DNA of 64,000 nucleotides from Bicyclus anynana (Eukaryota; Arthropoda; Insecta; Lepidoptera; Nymphalidae). Where the stretch lies: positions 12,049,971-12,113,970 of the forward strand of contig NC_069105.1 of assembly GCF_947172395.1 (NCBI RefSeq), written 5' to 3'. A program made the position numbers and the translations under genes. Numbering within the stretch: position 1 is the stretch's first letter; every line of letters begins with the position of its first letter. The notes under the pieces are model-generated. The model did no database searches. It saw only the letters and a list, made by a program, of their open reading frames with translations, and was not told the origin of the DNA. Of this stretch, positions 39,021 through 50,377 are shown in pieces.

Positions 39021-39417
39021 AAGATGGTTATTACGATTTTGATAAACAAAGACGGAATTAATTTTTCTTTATACTTTTTATTGAAAACCTTTTGTATGGA
39101 ATGTATTGTGCGATTGATAAACTAAATTATTGTCAATCTTATTCTAACTTGAATAGTTTTAGCTCGCATCTTCGGTGTACAGTTAAGTGTCACTAAATAC
39201 AATTGATTTGTTAATTTTATTTTAGTGAAATTAGATGCTTAGGTATTGATATATTGCATCAGTTATCAGTAAAGTATTTCTGGATCATTGGATTCCTGTA
39301 ATAAATAATCGGAACCAGCAACAGAAGAAAATTTGGAAAACGACGGTATGTAAAAACTATTTTGTCAAATAAAAATACAGATCGTAGAAAAACTTTTACT
39401 TTCCTACATCATAAATC

Positions 39418-39575
39418 GTCAATATTAACCCGTATTCGGCTCACTGTTAAGCACGAGTCGCCTCTTAGTAATTAGGCTAATAGACCACGCTGGCCCAATG
39501 CGAATTGGCAGACTTCACACACGTAGAGAATAAAGAAAATTTTCAGTTAGGTATACAGGTTCCTCATGTTTCCTG
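39418..39575 (-). repeat. SINE-1 fragment
   Basis: Diverged, headless minus-strand piece from ATTAACCCGTATTCGGCTCA to CAGGTTCCTCATG. Confidence 0.65.
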
Positions 39576-39902
39576 ATGAGTGAGTGAGATGACTCATTTT
39601 TGATCCCCAACGAAAAATATGGGGTGTTATAAGTTTGACGTGTCTGTCTGTCTGTCAGTCTGTCTATGGTACCATAGCTCTTGAACGGATGAAGCGATTT
39701 CATTTCGATTTGTTTTGTATGGAAGGTGATTTACGTGCAAGTGTTCTTAGACGTGGTTGATAAAAACCGGTAGAGCCGTTTCAAAGTTCTGGGGGGTAAA
39801 CTACAAGGGGGCAAATATATACTCGAGTGGGGCCTCAAATGAGAATAGTGTAATTAATAATTTTATGACCTTCGGGGGTTTTTCAAAATTTTAATTTTTT
39901 TT

Positions 39903-40108
39903 TTATTCTTTACAAATTAGCCCTTGACTACAATCTCATTTGATGGTAAGTGATCTAAGATGAAAGCGGACTAACTTGTTAGGAGGAGGATGAAAATCAA
40001 CATCCCTTTTGGTTTCTGCACGACATCGTACCGTACTAAATCCCTTGGCGGTACGTCTTTGTCGGTAGAGTGGTAATTAGCCACGGCCGAAGCCTCCCAC
40101 CAGCCTCA
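39903..40108 (-). repeat. SINE-2, headless
   Basis: Minus-strand copy ending 24 bp before the splice acceptor upstream of the 44-residue microprotein gene. Confidence 0.7.
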
Positions 40109-40154
40109 AATTTTATGATATAGTTATTGTTATTTTTCCAGGTTCCTGTTCATC

Positions 40155-40289
40155 ATGGATGAACCCCGCCTCGCTTCGCAGCATCGCTCCGAAAGCTCCC
40201 GCATGACGCGCATCCTGGAAACCTGCTTCCCCATATCATTCTCCGTTGCTTTCCTTGTGACTCTCATACTGTTCTATTGTATTATATAG
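40155..40289 (+). CDS. 44-residue single-pass membrane microprotein
   Basis: ATG at 40155 follows a good acceptor (TTATTTTTCCAG at 40130-40141), and the frame ends TAG at 40287-40289. Product: MDEPRLASQHRSESSRMTRI, LETCFPIS, then FSVAFLVTLILFYCII. This is a short polar N-terminus and one hydrophobic C-terminal segment of about 20 residues, so probably a tail-anchored peptide. A non-coding first exon may end at GACG|GTATGT near 39343, after an ATCAGT initiator-like site at 39264-39269. It lies among the metallothionein-like genes, and the other membrane member also ends in a hydrophobic segment. No family is recognised. Confidence 0.45.
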   Translation: MDEPRLASQHRSESSRMTRILETCFPISFSVAFLVTLILFYCII

Positions 40290-40319
40290 ATGTTTTTTTA
40301 ATACTGTTGTTTTATTACA

Positions 40320-40745
40320 TCATCACCATTATCATCATCATCATCAGCTGATGGATGTCCACAGCTGGATAAAGCAAAATATGTCCTCGATACGACCAGC
40401 CAACCGACCAACCAACCGGAAACAGACTTTCCGTTGCGGGTCGCATTCAGCATCTTGGGACCCCAACGTCCATCAGCTATTCGAACTATATGCCTTTCCA
40501 TTGCAAGTTCAATTTCGCGACTTGCTGAACTATGTTGGTTCTTCTGCGGATAATCATTTCTTTTTTATTCTTTACAAGTTAGCCCTTGACTACTATCTCA
40601 CCTGATGGTAAGTGATAATACAATCTAAGATGGTAGCGGGATGATGGTAGATTAAATCACGCAGATTTACTCCAAGCAAGCAACTCCATCGCCTGTGAGA
40701 CACTGAGCCTTTTTATGAGGCCCATAGTTAGCGACCAAGTCTCGG
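40320..40745 (-). mobile_element. RTE-clade LINE tail with nested SINE-2
   Basis: (CAT)n and CAGCTGATGGATGTCCACAG mark the 3' end. The coding tail is resumed at about 40645 after a SINE-2 piece (40562-40640, minus). Confidence 0.7.
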
Positions 40746-41347
40746 ATCCGATTTCCATACATCGGCATGGTATGGTATTCCATAGGGTAGGTTTTGCATT
40801 CCTACATACATAGCATTACGTCTCGTTCCTTAGTGGTAGAGGTACGGGACAGCACGGCTATTCTATAACGCTGTTTTGAATAACTCTCAAGTGCAAGTTT
40901 CTATCGCTATCTATCTCATTCTATAGTATCGAGTTAAACAGAGAGAGATAGAGGTGAATTCGAAATTGTAAGTTATAAAATTTACAGAATAGCCTAGCAG
41001 AGACCACGTCTTTCCACTTGTTAAAACCCTCGCATTTCTCTTTCTTCTCCTCCATTCCCCTATTCGTATATCTCTCTTGCTTCTTCCATTCTCAATTCTT
41101 TCATACGCTTTCTTTCAGTTCAGGGTACCTACTCTTAAACTGACCTGTTTCAAAATCTATGGTTATGTAGTAACTAGTAAGTTGTTACATACGTATACAT
41201 AACTAACATAACATAATGTCTTTTCACGTTGCGAAAATCCTAATTCAAACTTTGAAATTTTATTTGAAGTAATAAAATGTTAAGTTTGACTATTTGTAAA
41301 GACTCTATCACCGGTTCGGAAGAGACACTCAGCCTTTTATATTCTAA

Positions 41348-41548
41348 CTAGCGAACGCCCGCGAATTCAGTTTTTCACAAATCCCGCGGGAACCACGGAT
41401 TTTTCCGGTATGAGCCTGTGTTTATCCAGAGTAAAATCAATATCCATTCCAAATTTCAGCCAAATCGCTTCAGTAGTAGCGACGTTAAAGAGTAGCAAAC
41501 ATCCAATCAAACATACAACCATACAAACTTTCGCGTTTATAATATTAC
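41348..41548 (+). repeat. Dispersed repeat with CCCGCG head (related to the GCTGACGCC family)
   Basis: Starts AACTAGCGAACGCCCGCGAA and ends TTTATAATATTACTAG. A reversed relative is at 63203-63428. Confidence 0.55.
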
Positions 41549-41549
41549 T

Positions 41550-41752
41550 AGTAGACGCCGCGCGGTTTTACCCGCGTGGTTCCTGTTCCCGTAGGAAGAC
41601 GGGGATAAAATATAGCATAAAGCCTTCCTCGATAAATGGGCTATCTATCAATGAAATGTTTTTTCAAATCGGACCAGTAGTTCCTGAGATTAGCGCGTTA
41701 AACTAAACAAACAAACAAACTCTTCAGCTTTATAATATTAGTATAGATGAGG
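41550..41752 (+). repeat. GCTGACGCCGCGCGG-family repeat
   Basis: Full copy from TAGACGCCGCGCGG to TTTATAATATTAGTATAGAT, inserted at the end of the preceding repeat and about 175 bp beyond the poly(A) signal of metallothionein B. Confidence 0.7.
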
Positions 41753-42006
41753 ATTAAATTCTCTCCCATTTTTACAAGCACAGAACAAGAAACGAGCTAT
41801 TCCATGTCAAAACACATGTCAAAAGCATTATTAGTACATTTTTAGACTCGAATATATTTTTAAACATATGATAGATAGCTAGGTTATAACATAAAAATAA
41901 ACGAATAAATAAGAGCACCAAAGATTTATTATCACAATTCAAAAAATCAAAATAAATAATACATTATGCAAATCGTCATGTCAACAAGCCATGTATTCAG
42001 AGTCCA

Positions 42007-44067
42007 TCAACAGCATCCACCAGTACCTGAAAAACAAAGAAGATTTGATGCCTCAATAGCTCAACGGTAAATGGGTCGTACTCATCCGAGAGGTAAAGGT
42101 TTGATCCCGCGTGCTTGCCTATTCTTGGACCCACTCCTGACAGTCTTTTCCGACTAGTTGTAAGAGAAGGGGAAAGTTGATCATCATCATCATCATCATC
42201 ATCATCATCTATTAGCCGAGAGACGTCCACCGCTGGACATAGGCCTCTTGCATGGATTTCCAAGCACAACGGTCTCGAGCCGCCAGCATCCAGCTGCTCC
42301 CTGCAAACGCTTGATATCCTCGGTCCACCTAGTGGGGGTTCAACACTGCGCTTTTCGGTGCGAGGTCGCCATTTTTAGGACCCCAACGTCCATCAAGAAT
42401 ACTTGATTTATATTGATCATATAAATCAAATATTCTTTGTTAAAAAAGGTAATAAACAGTTAGTTTTTTTTCAACTAGAAAAACAATAAAGAATGCTCTG
42501 GTTCCAGCACCAGCTATTTGTTTAGTTAGTGTAATCTGGTGCATCTCTAACTGTTGTAACCAGCGTATTTTAACAGCCCACTACAGGGCAAGGCCTTCCT
42601 CCTTTTTAGAGAGGGGATATGGAGCTTAGAACCACCAGGCTGCTTTAATACGAATTGGGCTAAGGGATGATAATGATTAACTCATTATCATCAGTTTATA
42701 ATAGTGACCAGAAGCTACGATTTAGCGTGCTCTACGTGGCAGGGGTGCCCACCACGCTGCTATAATGCTGGTTGGCGGGTAATGTTTGCGGTTAATACGT
42801 TAGATAAATACAAAGACGGGTTACATACCACTTCCGCTGGTGTCACAGGTATCTCCACAGTTGTCGGTGCTGCAATCATCTTTGCAGTCAGAGTCCTTGC
42901 AGGTATCTAAATCATGCACAACATTCTTGAAACTGAGCTTACACTTAAATGTTAATGATAGACACTCCATCCGATAAGCCTATAGCCTGCAGCGCTAACG
43001 GCAGGACATCCGATAAAACTGATCGTGTGTTGGTCGCGTTAGAGCTGCAGCCATGTGGGCTTACTAGATAGTAGGTGGCTTGCATAGTTAATAAATAGTT
43101 ATGTTTTATAATTTCCGAAACTATTGAACCTAAGTTAGCTCTTGACTACAAACTCACCTGATGGTAAGTGATGATGCAGTCTAAGATGGAAGCGGGCTAA
43201 CTTGTTAGGAAGAGGATGAAAATCTACACTCCTTTTGGTTTCTACACGACATCGTTCCGGAACGCTAAATCGCTTGGTGGTACGTCTTTGTCGGTAGGGT
43301 AGGGAAGCCTCCCACCAGCCAGACCAATTAAGAAAACCTCAATCGGCCCAGCCAGGGATCGAACCCAGGACCTGTCTTGTAAATCCACCGCGCATACCAC
43401 TGCGCTACGCAGGCCGTCAAATTAATAAGTAAGTAACTCTCTGAAATGCATATTCAGGTTATTGAGAGACGTGATAGCCCAGTGGATATGACCTCTGCTT
43501 TCGATTCGGAGGGCGTATGTTTGAATCCGGTACGGGGCATGCACCTCTAACTTTTCAGTTGTGTGCATTTCAAGAAATTAAATATCACATGTCTTAAATC
43601 AATTAAATCAATCTATCAATTAAACATCGCGAGGATTTTTTTCTTAAATCAACATGTGTGAAGTCTGCCAATCCACATTTGGCTAGCGTGGTGGACTATT
43701 GGCCTAACCCCTCTCATTCTGAGAGGAGACTCGTGCTCAACAGTGAGTCGAATATCTGCTGTCAATGATAATTCAGATTGGTACGAAAAAGTACGGTATC
43801 TTTAAATTTCACGCAGAGAATTAAGAAAATTCTCTGTTATGCCGGTTTCCTCCCGATATGTTTTTAAAAAAAAAAATCTTAAAATGCACACAACTGAAAA
43901 GTTGGAGGTGCATGCCCCGGACCGGATTCGAACCCACACCTACCGAAATCGGAGGCAGAGGTCATATCCACTCGGCTATCACGGCTCTTAGTATAACTTA
44001 CGTTCAAAATATAAAAGTTGTATTTTCAAAAATTCTTACCTTTGCACGGTTCAGAGGGCGCTGGCAT
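42007..44067 (-). CDS. Metallothionein B, Asp-rich (three exons)
   Basis: Minus-strand exons 44067-44040 (28 nt), 42906-42829 (78 nt), 42026-42007 (20 nt). Donors CAAAG|GTAAGA and GAAGTG|GTATGT; acceptors GATTTAG and TTTTTCAG. The 41-residue product starts MPAPSEPCK, continues DTCKDSDCKDDC, STDNCGDTCD and ends TGGCC. It has eight cysteines and about eight Asp. Exon structure, MPAP start and CK|DTC junction match metallothionein A, so they are paralogues, but the first Cys of A is Ser here and Gly/Ala are replaced by Asp. The acidic spacing suggests altered metal preference (inference). AATAAA at 41930-41925 (-). It faces gene C head to head. Confidence 0.8.
42053..42165 (+). repeat. tRNA-derived SINE, family 3, in metallothionein B intron 2
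   Basis: Box A TAGCTCAACGG and box B GGTTTGATCCC, body ending TTTTCCGACTAGTTG. Same family as 621-722. Confidence 0.6.
42180..42397 (-). mobile_element. RTE-clade LINE tail in metallothionein B intron 2
   Basis: (CAT)n, then CCGAGAGACGTCCACCGCTG, then the complement of the RTE coding tail with deletions. Confidence 0.7.
43130..43421 (-). repeat. SINE-2, full length, in metallothionein B intron 1
   Basis: Minus strand; head GCCTGCGTAGCGCAGTGGTA at the right end, body through TGATGGTAAGTGATGATGC. Confidence 0.75.
43466..43765 (+). repeat. SINE-1, full length, in metallothionein B intron 1
   Basis: Head GACGTGATAGCCCAGTGG and GGTTTGAATCC-like box B; truncated end GTGAGTCGAATAT. Confidence 0.75.
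43811..43988 (-). repeat. SINE-1, head part, in metallothionein B intron 1
   Basis: Minus strand; CACGCAGAGAATTAAGAAAA to GGCTATCACGGCTC. Ends about 50 bp from exon 1 of the gene. Confidence 0.75.
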
Positions 44068-44345
44068 TGTGATAATTTGTTTTTTTTTTTCAAATAGGCT
44101 CACTTTTTTTTTTAAATTGGTTGATTGCTGAATAGAGTTTATCTCAGACTACACCGAATTACATCACTTAAGGATTATATACAATTGGATTATAATAAAA
44201 ACCAAGGTGGAAGGTTGCGGTCGCTTGGTTTGAGAAGTAACCTCGATGTTTTTCAGTTTGTATGTTGTTACAAAAACACTCGATCTGCCGCGAAGCAGAA
44301 ATTTTCGTTCATTACTCGGAAATTCAGTGTATTTTTCGCGTAATA
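44068..44345. promoter_or_regulatory. Shared 278-bp promoter region between metallothionein-like genes B (-) and C (+)
   Basis: For B, TATATAAT starts at 44181 (-) and a TAGT initiator-like site lies 31 bp downstream at 44150. For C, initiator matches TCAGT are at 44253-44257 and 44324-44328, with no TATA box at the right distance. No TGCRCNC metal-response core was found in this interval. Confidence 0.4.
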
Positions 44346-47300
44346 ATGTCCATGATCGTGAACCAGGAGACCACCATCATTATTATTTCTAAGCGTAAGC
44401 ACGTCTTATCTATAACTTACTTATTAATTTACTATTAATTTTACTTACTATTAATTTAATAACTTACTATTAATTTACTAATAATATAAAGAGGTAAAGT
44501 TTGTAACCATTCTTTATAAGGGGTAATATTAGAAACTACTGATCCAATTTTTTTAAAATTCTTTCACCAGTAGAATGCCACGTTATCGGGGATTGCTATA
44601 GACTATATTTTATAGTTGTATCACGTTTAATTATTGAGTTATCACAGTTTTTCTCCTACCGGTTGGACCGAAAGTCCTCTGAAACAGACTTAATCGCATG
44701 CGCTGCCTTAACCATTGCGGATAATTTAAATTAATTACAGGCTTTATGTACCTTTAAAAATTCTAGAAAATAGTCCGCGATACCATTTATCTATATTTTA
44801 TATTTAAGCAGATAAAGTACCTTTTGTACTTAAATAAATTATTTAAACCATATACTAAGGTTTACGTCACTATTTATACAATTAAACTTAAATGCTTATA
44901 AAAATGGATTACTTAATAATCAAGAGAATATTATAGAGATAAGATTTGCCCTTTACAGTAAACTGTTAATTAGTTATATAGTTTGGGATATAACTCGAAA
45001 TTTCAAAAATATAAATAGAAGGGTGTGAAATAGGGAAAGTTTACATCGATTTTCACGCAGACAAAGTTGCAGGGGTCCGCTAGTCTTAAATATCTTTATT
45101 ATGTTTCATTTTTAAATGAATTTTTAATTTTGGCATGATTTTAACCAAGCGCATGCTTAGACTGTCTACTTGAATTATAGAGCAAACGCTAAAGTTTACG
45201 TTAATTATTGGATTCTATGCCCCTGCTGTAAACAAGTATGCTAGTCCTGTCACTATATTTTTTTGACTTTTCAATATACCAAATACTATTATTTTTAACA
45301 CAACGATTCAGGAAAGAACTGAAATAAATTTCGAATAAATTTCCTACCTAAATCTTAGACTTTTTTTAGTTAGACTGCCATGTTGTTATTTGTGTGATTA
45401 GACATCCACACAAACAGCGTACCTCCTGTTGCTGGTAGTTTGAATGTCAGTTTAGTATTTAGTGATACATACATTGTATAGTGATAGTAATATTACTTAG
45501 GTTTAAGGTAAACATGGGCTCTTCGACTACGTGAAAAACTGAAGAGATAATATGGCCCACTGAATTTCCGTTCTTTGTTGGTTGACTGCATAATTTGTTT
45601 ACTCCTGATACAAATAATACGTTACCATTTTCTTTTATTACTGTATAAACTTTATTTAATTAAAACTGAAAATGAAAATATTAAATGGACGAACATGTGA
45701 GTTGTGGCATAATTTTAATAGATCGAAAGTTACCAACTCCGGGTTGAGAATCTTAATAATATATTGTGGGAAATAGTAGTCTGAGACGGATATGACGTCA
45801 GATGGCGCGACTCGTTTCCGTTCGTATAGAGTCGTTTGACGACCGTCGTGGATTTACAAGACGGAGGTCCTGGGTTCGATCCCCAGCTGTGTCGGTAGAA
45901 GTTTTCTTAATTGTTCTAGGTCTGGCTGGTGGGAGGCTTCGGCCGTGGCTACTTACCACCCTACCGACAAAGACGTACCGCCAAGCGATTTGGCGTTCCG
46001 GTACGATGTCGTGTAGAAACCGAAAGGAGTGTAGATTTTCATCCTCCTCTTAACAAGTTAGCTCGCTTCCATCTTAGACTGCATCATCACTTACCATCAA
46101 GTGAGATTGTAGTCAAGGGCTAACTTGTAAAGAATAAAAAAAAAGTGGGGAATTAGAGAGGGATACCGTTCGGCTGGCGGGAAAAACTTGCGATATAAGG
46201 CGCTTCAGTATACTCGTGGCGTTCGGGCCGTCCACATTTCTTGTTGTGTACTTCTTTATGGGTTACTTGGGATAGGTGGGGAGAGTGACTTGAGTGAAAA
46301 TGGGTAGTGTTGGTTCACTGTTAAAAGACGTCTTGAACCCTACACACAACGTTCACAAGTGCGTGATGCCACTTCAGTAATTCTCTACCATTGTAGGGTG
46401 TGTTTTGGTTATAGTTTAATTTCTGAATGACAGTTTTTTTAATTGTATATTAATTAAGAGTAGGTATGCTAATAGTAAAGAAATTTTGTAAAAGTAACAG
46501 GGTATCTGCGATCATTACTTTCGGAGCTACAGGAATTTAAAGGGTCAGATTTGCGGCGCTGCCGCGGGTCCCTGACAAATGCCCCATACAAAATGGTACG
46601 AACTAATGACGTTAATCGTTAGATTTGTATGTGCGTTTAAACAAAATAACTAATATCTATGTTATTTCTACGTATAGTTCATATTTTAAAAAATGTCACA
46701 TTTAATGTAAGGAAGCTAAGACTGTATGAATTTTCATCTAATTACGATAAATGATTTTTAATAGATTTTGAAATTTTATAATCTTATTTGTTTTGCAAAT
46801 ATCTAGTCAATCTTTGCTTTTTATGTATAAATTAGTTAACATTGACCTTATTTACCCGAATTTATTATAGAAATCAATATATTCCAACCTAGTCATCATC
46901 CCCATTAAGTTGTCCTGACAAATATTGTGTCATACATAACCTTTGTTCGATATTGGTTTTTTTTTTATTTTTGTAATCCACTTCTGAGTCTGCTAAAAAT
47001 ATGTATAAATTCGAAAGGTCACGAAATCTCGAAAACCGCTGGACATACAGAGAAGACATTTGGCAGGGAGGTAGTTTATAGTTGGTAGGTGTCCGTTTAG
47101 TTTTTGGCTGGTGGGAGGCTTCGGCCGTGGCTAGTTACCACCCTACCGGCAAAGACGTACCGCCAAGCGATTTAGCGTTCCGGTACGATGCCGTGTAGAA
47201 ACCGAAAGGGGTGTAGATTTTCATCCTCCTCCTAACAAGTTAGCCCGCTTCCATCTTAGACTGCATCATCACTTACCATCAGAAAAAAAAAGAAAAAAAA

Positions 47301-49573
47301 ATAACGGATTTTGCACGGACGGAGAAGTTGCGGGCGTCCGCTAGTTTATTATAACTAAAAGCTTTTAATTAATATAATTATTGTTAAATTTCAGTTGTAA
47401 AGCCCGTGAAGACATTGACAAATGGAGATTGTGTGCCTGGATGTGACTGTCAGAATCTAATTATTAACGGTATAATACCCACAGCTACATTATATATATA
47501 TATATTTTTTTACTGAACCTACTATGCTCTGTAGTGGAACTGGTTACCAGTATAGTTACAGCCTTCTTATAGGCCTTTTTAACCGACTTCCAAAAAGGAG
47601 GAGGTTCTACGTTCGGCTGTATGTATGTTTTTTTTTTATGTATGTCCAGCGATAATTCCGTCATTTATTGACCGATTTTGAAAATTCTTTTTTTGTTTTG
47701 AAGGGTTTGATTCCAGGGTGGTCCCATTTTTTTCATGTGAGGGTCTGATGATGGCATCCTGGAGAAATTAAAGGGAACTTTCAACAATCGTAGAGACAGC
47801 TAGTGAGTTTGTTAGTATTTCCATAAGGTATTTTTAACCACTACAATTTATGAAGGTCTGGAGTTGGTCTGATGATGGAGCCGAAACACAGACGATGGAA
47901 CTCGTCAACGATTTACAGCAGTTACCTTTTGTTTGGGCTTGATTAATTTGTATTGATGAGAACTTGCCATCTAGATGGTTTGTGACTGTATTAAGGGTCT
48001 GGTGATGGAGACGAACGACAGTTAAGGGAACTCCTCGACGGTTCACAGTAGATACCTTGTGTTTGGACTTGATAAATTTGTATTGATGAGAACTTTCCAC
48101 CTAGATGGGTTGTGACTGTATTAGGGGTCTAGTGATGAAGACAAAGGACAGTTAAGGAAACTCCTCGACGGTTCACAGTAGCTACCTTATGTTAAGACTT
48201 GATTAATTTTACATTGATGAGAACTTTCCACCCATAAGGATTGTGACTGCATAGGGGTTCCGATGATGAAGACGGAGGACAGTTAAGACCACTTCTCACT
48301 AGTTATGATACCTTTTACGTTTTTCTGGATATTCTGGATATTTTGTTCACACTCTATAGGTATGCTAACACTAAAAATGAAAAAATAAAAATTTTAATAA
48401 AAAAAATTCAGCCGACTTCCAACTCGAAAAATAACCTAAACTAAAAAGCAAGAAATAACTTCTTACCTATGTGCTACCTTCTGATCAGTTTGAAGGCGGT
48501 GCCAAGCCAGTGATGTTTTAATTCAAGCCGTTCAAATTACAAAATTTCTGTGGTTCTTTCAGAAACGACTTTAATTAAAACATGACACTGGATTGGCACC
48601 GCCTTCAAACTGATCAGAAGGTAGCACATAGGTAAGAAGTTATTTCTTGCTTTTTAGTTTAGGTTATTTTTCGAGTTGGAAGTCGGTTGAATTTTTTTTT
48701 TTTTAATTTTTAGGCTTGAGACTTCATAAACTCTTTTGACGGCCTCCGTGGCGCAGTGGAATGCGCGGTGGATTTACAAGACGGAGGTCCTGGGTTCGAT
48801 CCCCGGCTGAGCCGATTGAGATTTTCTTAGTTGGTCTAGGTACCGCCAAGCGATTTAGCGATTCCGATATGATGCCGTGTAGAAACCGAAAGGAGTGTGG
48901 ATTACCATACTCTTCCTAACAAGTTAGCCCGCCTCCATCTTAGACTGCATCATCACTTACCGTCAGGTGAGACTGTAGTTAAGGGCTAACTTGTAAAGAA
49001 TAAAAAAAAGGCCGTACAGACAAATTTAATATTTTAGTTGAGTACGAACAATTTTTGGGGCAGTAAATCGAAAAATTGTTCTAAAGTATTCCTAACTAGG
49101 AATTACAGTCAGTCTTTAGTAAGTTCTTACAGAGCCACAAAGCGATGACACGATCATGATCGAATCAGAAATTAGGAGGTCCTGAGAAGAACCAATCCCT
49201 GACATAATTCAACGAGTCGCGAAGCTAAAGTGGCAACAGTTTGAAGAGCCAATGGATTGGTTTTTAATTATATATTTTTTTTTATTATTTACAAGTCAGC
49301 CCTTGACTACAATCTCACCTGATGGTAAGTGACCATGTAATCCAAAATGGAAGCGGGCTAACTTGTTAGGACTACTGATTTTAAAACTTCTTTCACCAAT
49401 GGACAGCCACAGTAGGTAGCAGATGTAGTTCCTATATTTTATCCCCATACCTATTCCCATGATAATGGGAACTACGCAGATAAAACGGGGTGTGGTATAT
49501 AAAATAAACTCCATTTTTTTGTTACCTATTTATGAAAATTACTGTTTCATTTTCAGAAACCTGTATGCAGTGA
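44346..49573 (+). CDS. Metallothionein-like protein C (three exons)
   Basis: Exons 44346-44394, 47395-47469, 49557-49573. Donors AAGC|GTAAGC and AACG|GTATAA; acceptors AAATTTCAG and ATTTTCAG; phases 1 and 1 agree. The 46-residue product starts MSMIVNQETTIIIISK, continues LVKPVKTLTNGDCVPGCDCQ and ends ETCMQ. AATAAA follows the stop at 49575-49580, and two in-frame stops directly precede the ATG. It has only four cysteines, but CVPGCDC repeats the C-x-P-x-C-x-C unit found in gene A and in the membrane member. Exons 2 and 3 are well supported by splice and poly(A) signals. Exon 1 is the best match by phase and position but is not proven. Metal binding is an inference. Confidence 0.45.
44396..45095. 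other. Intron 1 of gene C, old repeat tail
   Basis: About 44470-45090 is a diverged minus-strand repeat ending CAAAGTTGCAGGGGTCCGCTAG, the usual end of the CCCGCG-type family. Nothing coding. Confidence 0.45.
45835..46142 (+). repeat. SINE-2, nearly full length
   Basis: Head GATTTACAAGACGGAGGTCC with box B GGTTCGATCCCC; poly-A end AAGAATAAAAAAAAAG. Confidence 0.75.
46424..46906. mobile_element. About 500-bp MITE with GGGATGATGAC ends, copy 2
   Basis: Aligns with 29826-30331 from TGACAGTTTTTTTAATTGTA to CCTAGTCATCATCCCC; the left end is slightly worn. Confidence 0.7.
46980..47345 (-). repeat. CCCGCG-type dispersed repeat interrupted by SINE-2 (47100-47284, +)
   Basis: The left part contains CTGGACATACAGAGAAGACA and the right part GAGAAGTTGCGGGCGTCCGC. 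The SINE-2 between ends in an A-rich tract, so it inserted into the older repeat. Confidence 0.65.
47575..48330 (+). repeat. Repeat with about 128-bp tandem units (about 3.5 copies)
   Basis: Head AACCGACTTCCAAAAAGGAG, then tandem units whose GGTCTGATGATGGAG-like starts fall at about 47868, 47996, 48124 and 48251. Each carries CTCCTCGACGGTTCACAGTA and TTGATGAGAACTTTCCACC. Short open frames across it are repeat artefacts. Confidence 0.7.
48400..48695. repeat. Long hairpin, about 115-bp arms almost identical
   Basis: The left arm (CCGACTTCCAACTCGAAAAA through CTTCTGATCAGTTTGAAGGC to TGTTTTAATT) and the right arm are reverse complements with about three differences around a loop of about 50 bp. 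A diverged relative is at 54315-54945. Confidence 0.8.
48739..49008 (+). repeat. SINE-2 with intact tRNA-like head
   Basis: Starts GACGGCCTCCGTGGCGCAGT and ends TTGTAAAGAATAAAAAAAAG. An internal deletion of about 60 bp removes the GGCTGGTGGGAGG part. Confidence 0.8.
49162..49262 (+). mobile_element. RTE-clade LINE fragment
   Basis: GATCGAATCAGAAATTAGGA and AATTCAACGAGTCGCGAAGC belong to the RTE coding tail; truncated on both sides. Confidence 0.6.
49283..49370 (-). repeat. SINE-2 tail fragment
   Basis: Minus-strand end of SINE-2, TTACAAGTCAGCCCTTGACT to GCGGGCTAACTTGTTAGG. Confidence 0.7.
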
Positions 49574-50377
49574 AAATAAAACATATTTAGATTTCATGAC
49601 AAAGTAATGTCTTATATTTTCAACCTACTTCAAAGAGGAGGAGGAGAGGAGAGACTTCAATTTAAGTTTGTTTCTTTGTGTGTTCTTTTTTACTTTTTAA
49701 AAACTATTTAAAACATTAAAACAAAACATTTAAATCTAATCAAACCTTAAAAATATCGTTTTAACCTAAGTTCCTAGTTAATACTTAAACTTCATTTTTA
49801 TTTTAATTCCCATTTGACAAATTCCAATAAAAAAGCTGTTATTATTAAATGTTCTACAAGTAATTTAATGACAATAGAAGCAATACAATTGTCCGAATCA
49901 TCAACTTGGGTCATTACATTTTCTATTTCATCGTTATACATATTTATTTTTTAAAAACAATAAATATTTAATAAGTATAAACAATATTATTTTCGTACAT
50001 GGAAGAAGGGTCCAAAATATATCGATATCAAATAATTAAAGTTAAGGATAATACGAATACAGCTTAATTTAAAAATCATATTGTATTATTTTAAAATTTT
50101 CCAACATCGAAAAATCGTCCATTTTGTGACGTCACTGTGTTACGAGTATGTACTAAACGTCGAACTAATTTTTTTTCAAACGCTCCGTTTGGTAAAATAT
50201 TAGTTAACGTGACGTCATGAAACAGTTAAAATAATTATAGACTATCATGGCCGACAGCGTATTGTCAAAAAATATTTAAAAATTGAAATTTTCATGTAAT
50301 CACGTCTCAAAAAATATGATGTATTTTTTTAGAACGATAATAATCAATTTAAGACTTTTTAAAAAGTGTCAACTAGC

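Noticed and set aside
42170..42220. Poly-Asp/poly-His frame
   Set aside because: Microsatellite at the 3' end of an RTE LINE, not a protein.
46300..46380. Possible first exon of gene C (ATGGGTAGTGTTGGTTCACT frame)
   Set aside because: The available donors give the wrong phase for the exon at 47395 and cause a stop; the exon at 44346-44394 fits phase 1.
48739..48812. Possible tRNA gene (intact boxes)
   Set aside because: It is continuous with the SINE-2 body and A-rich tail seen in a dozen other copies.
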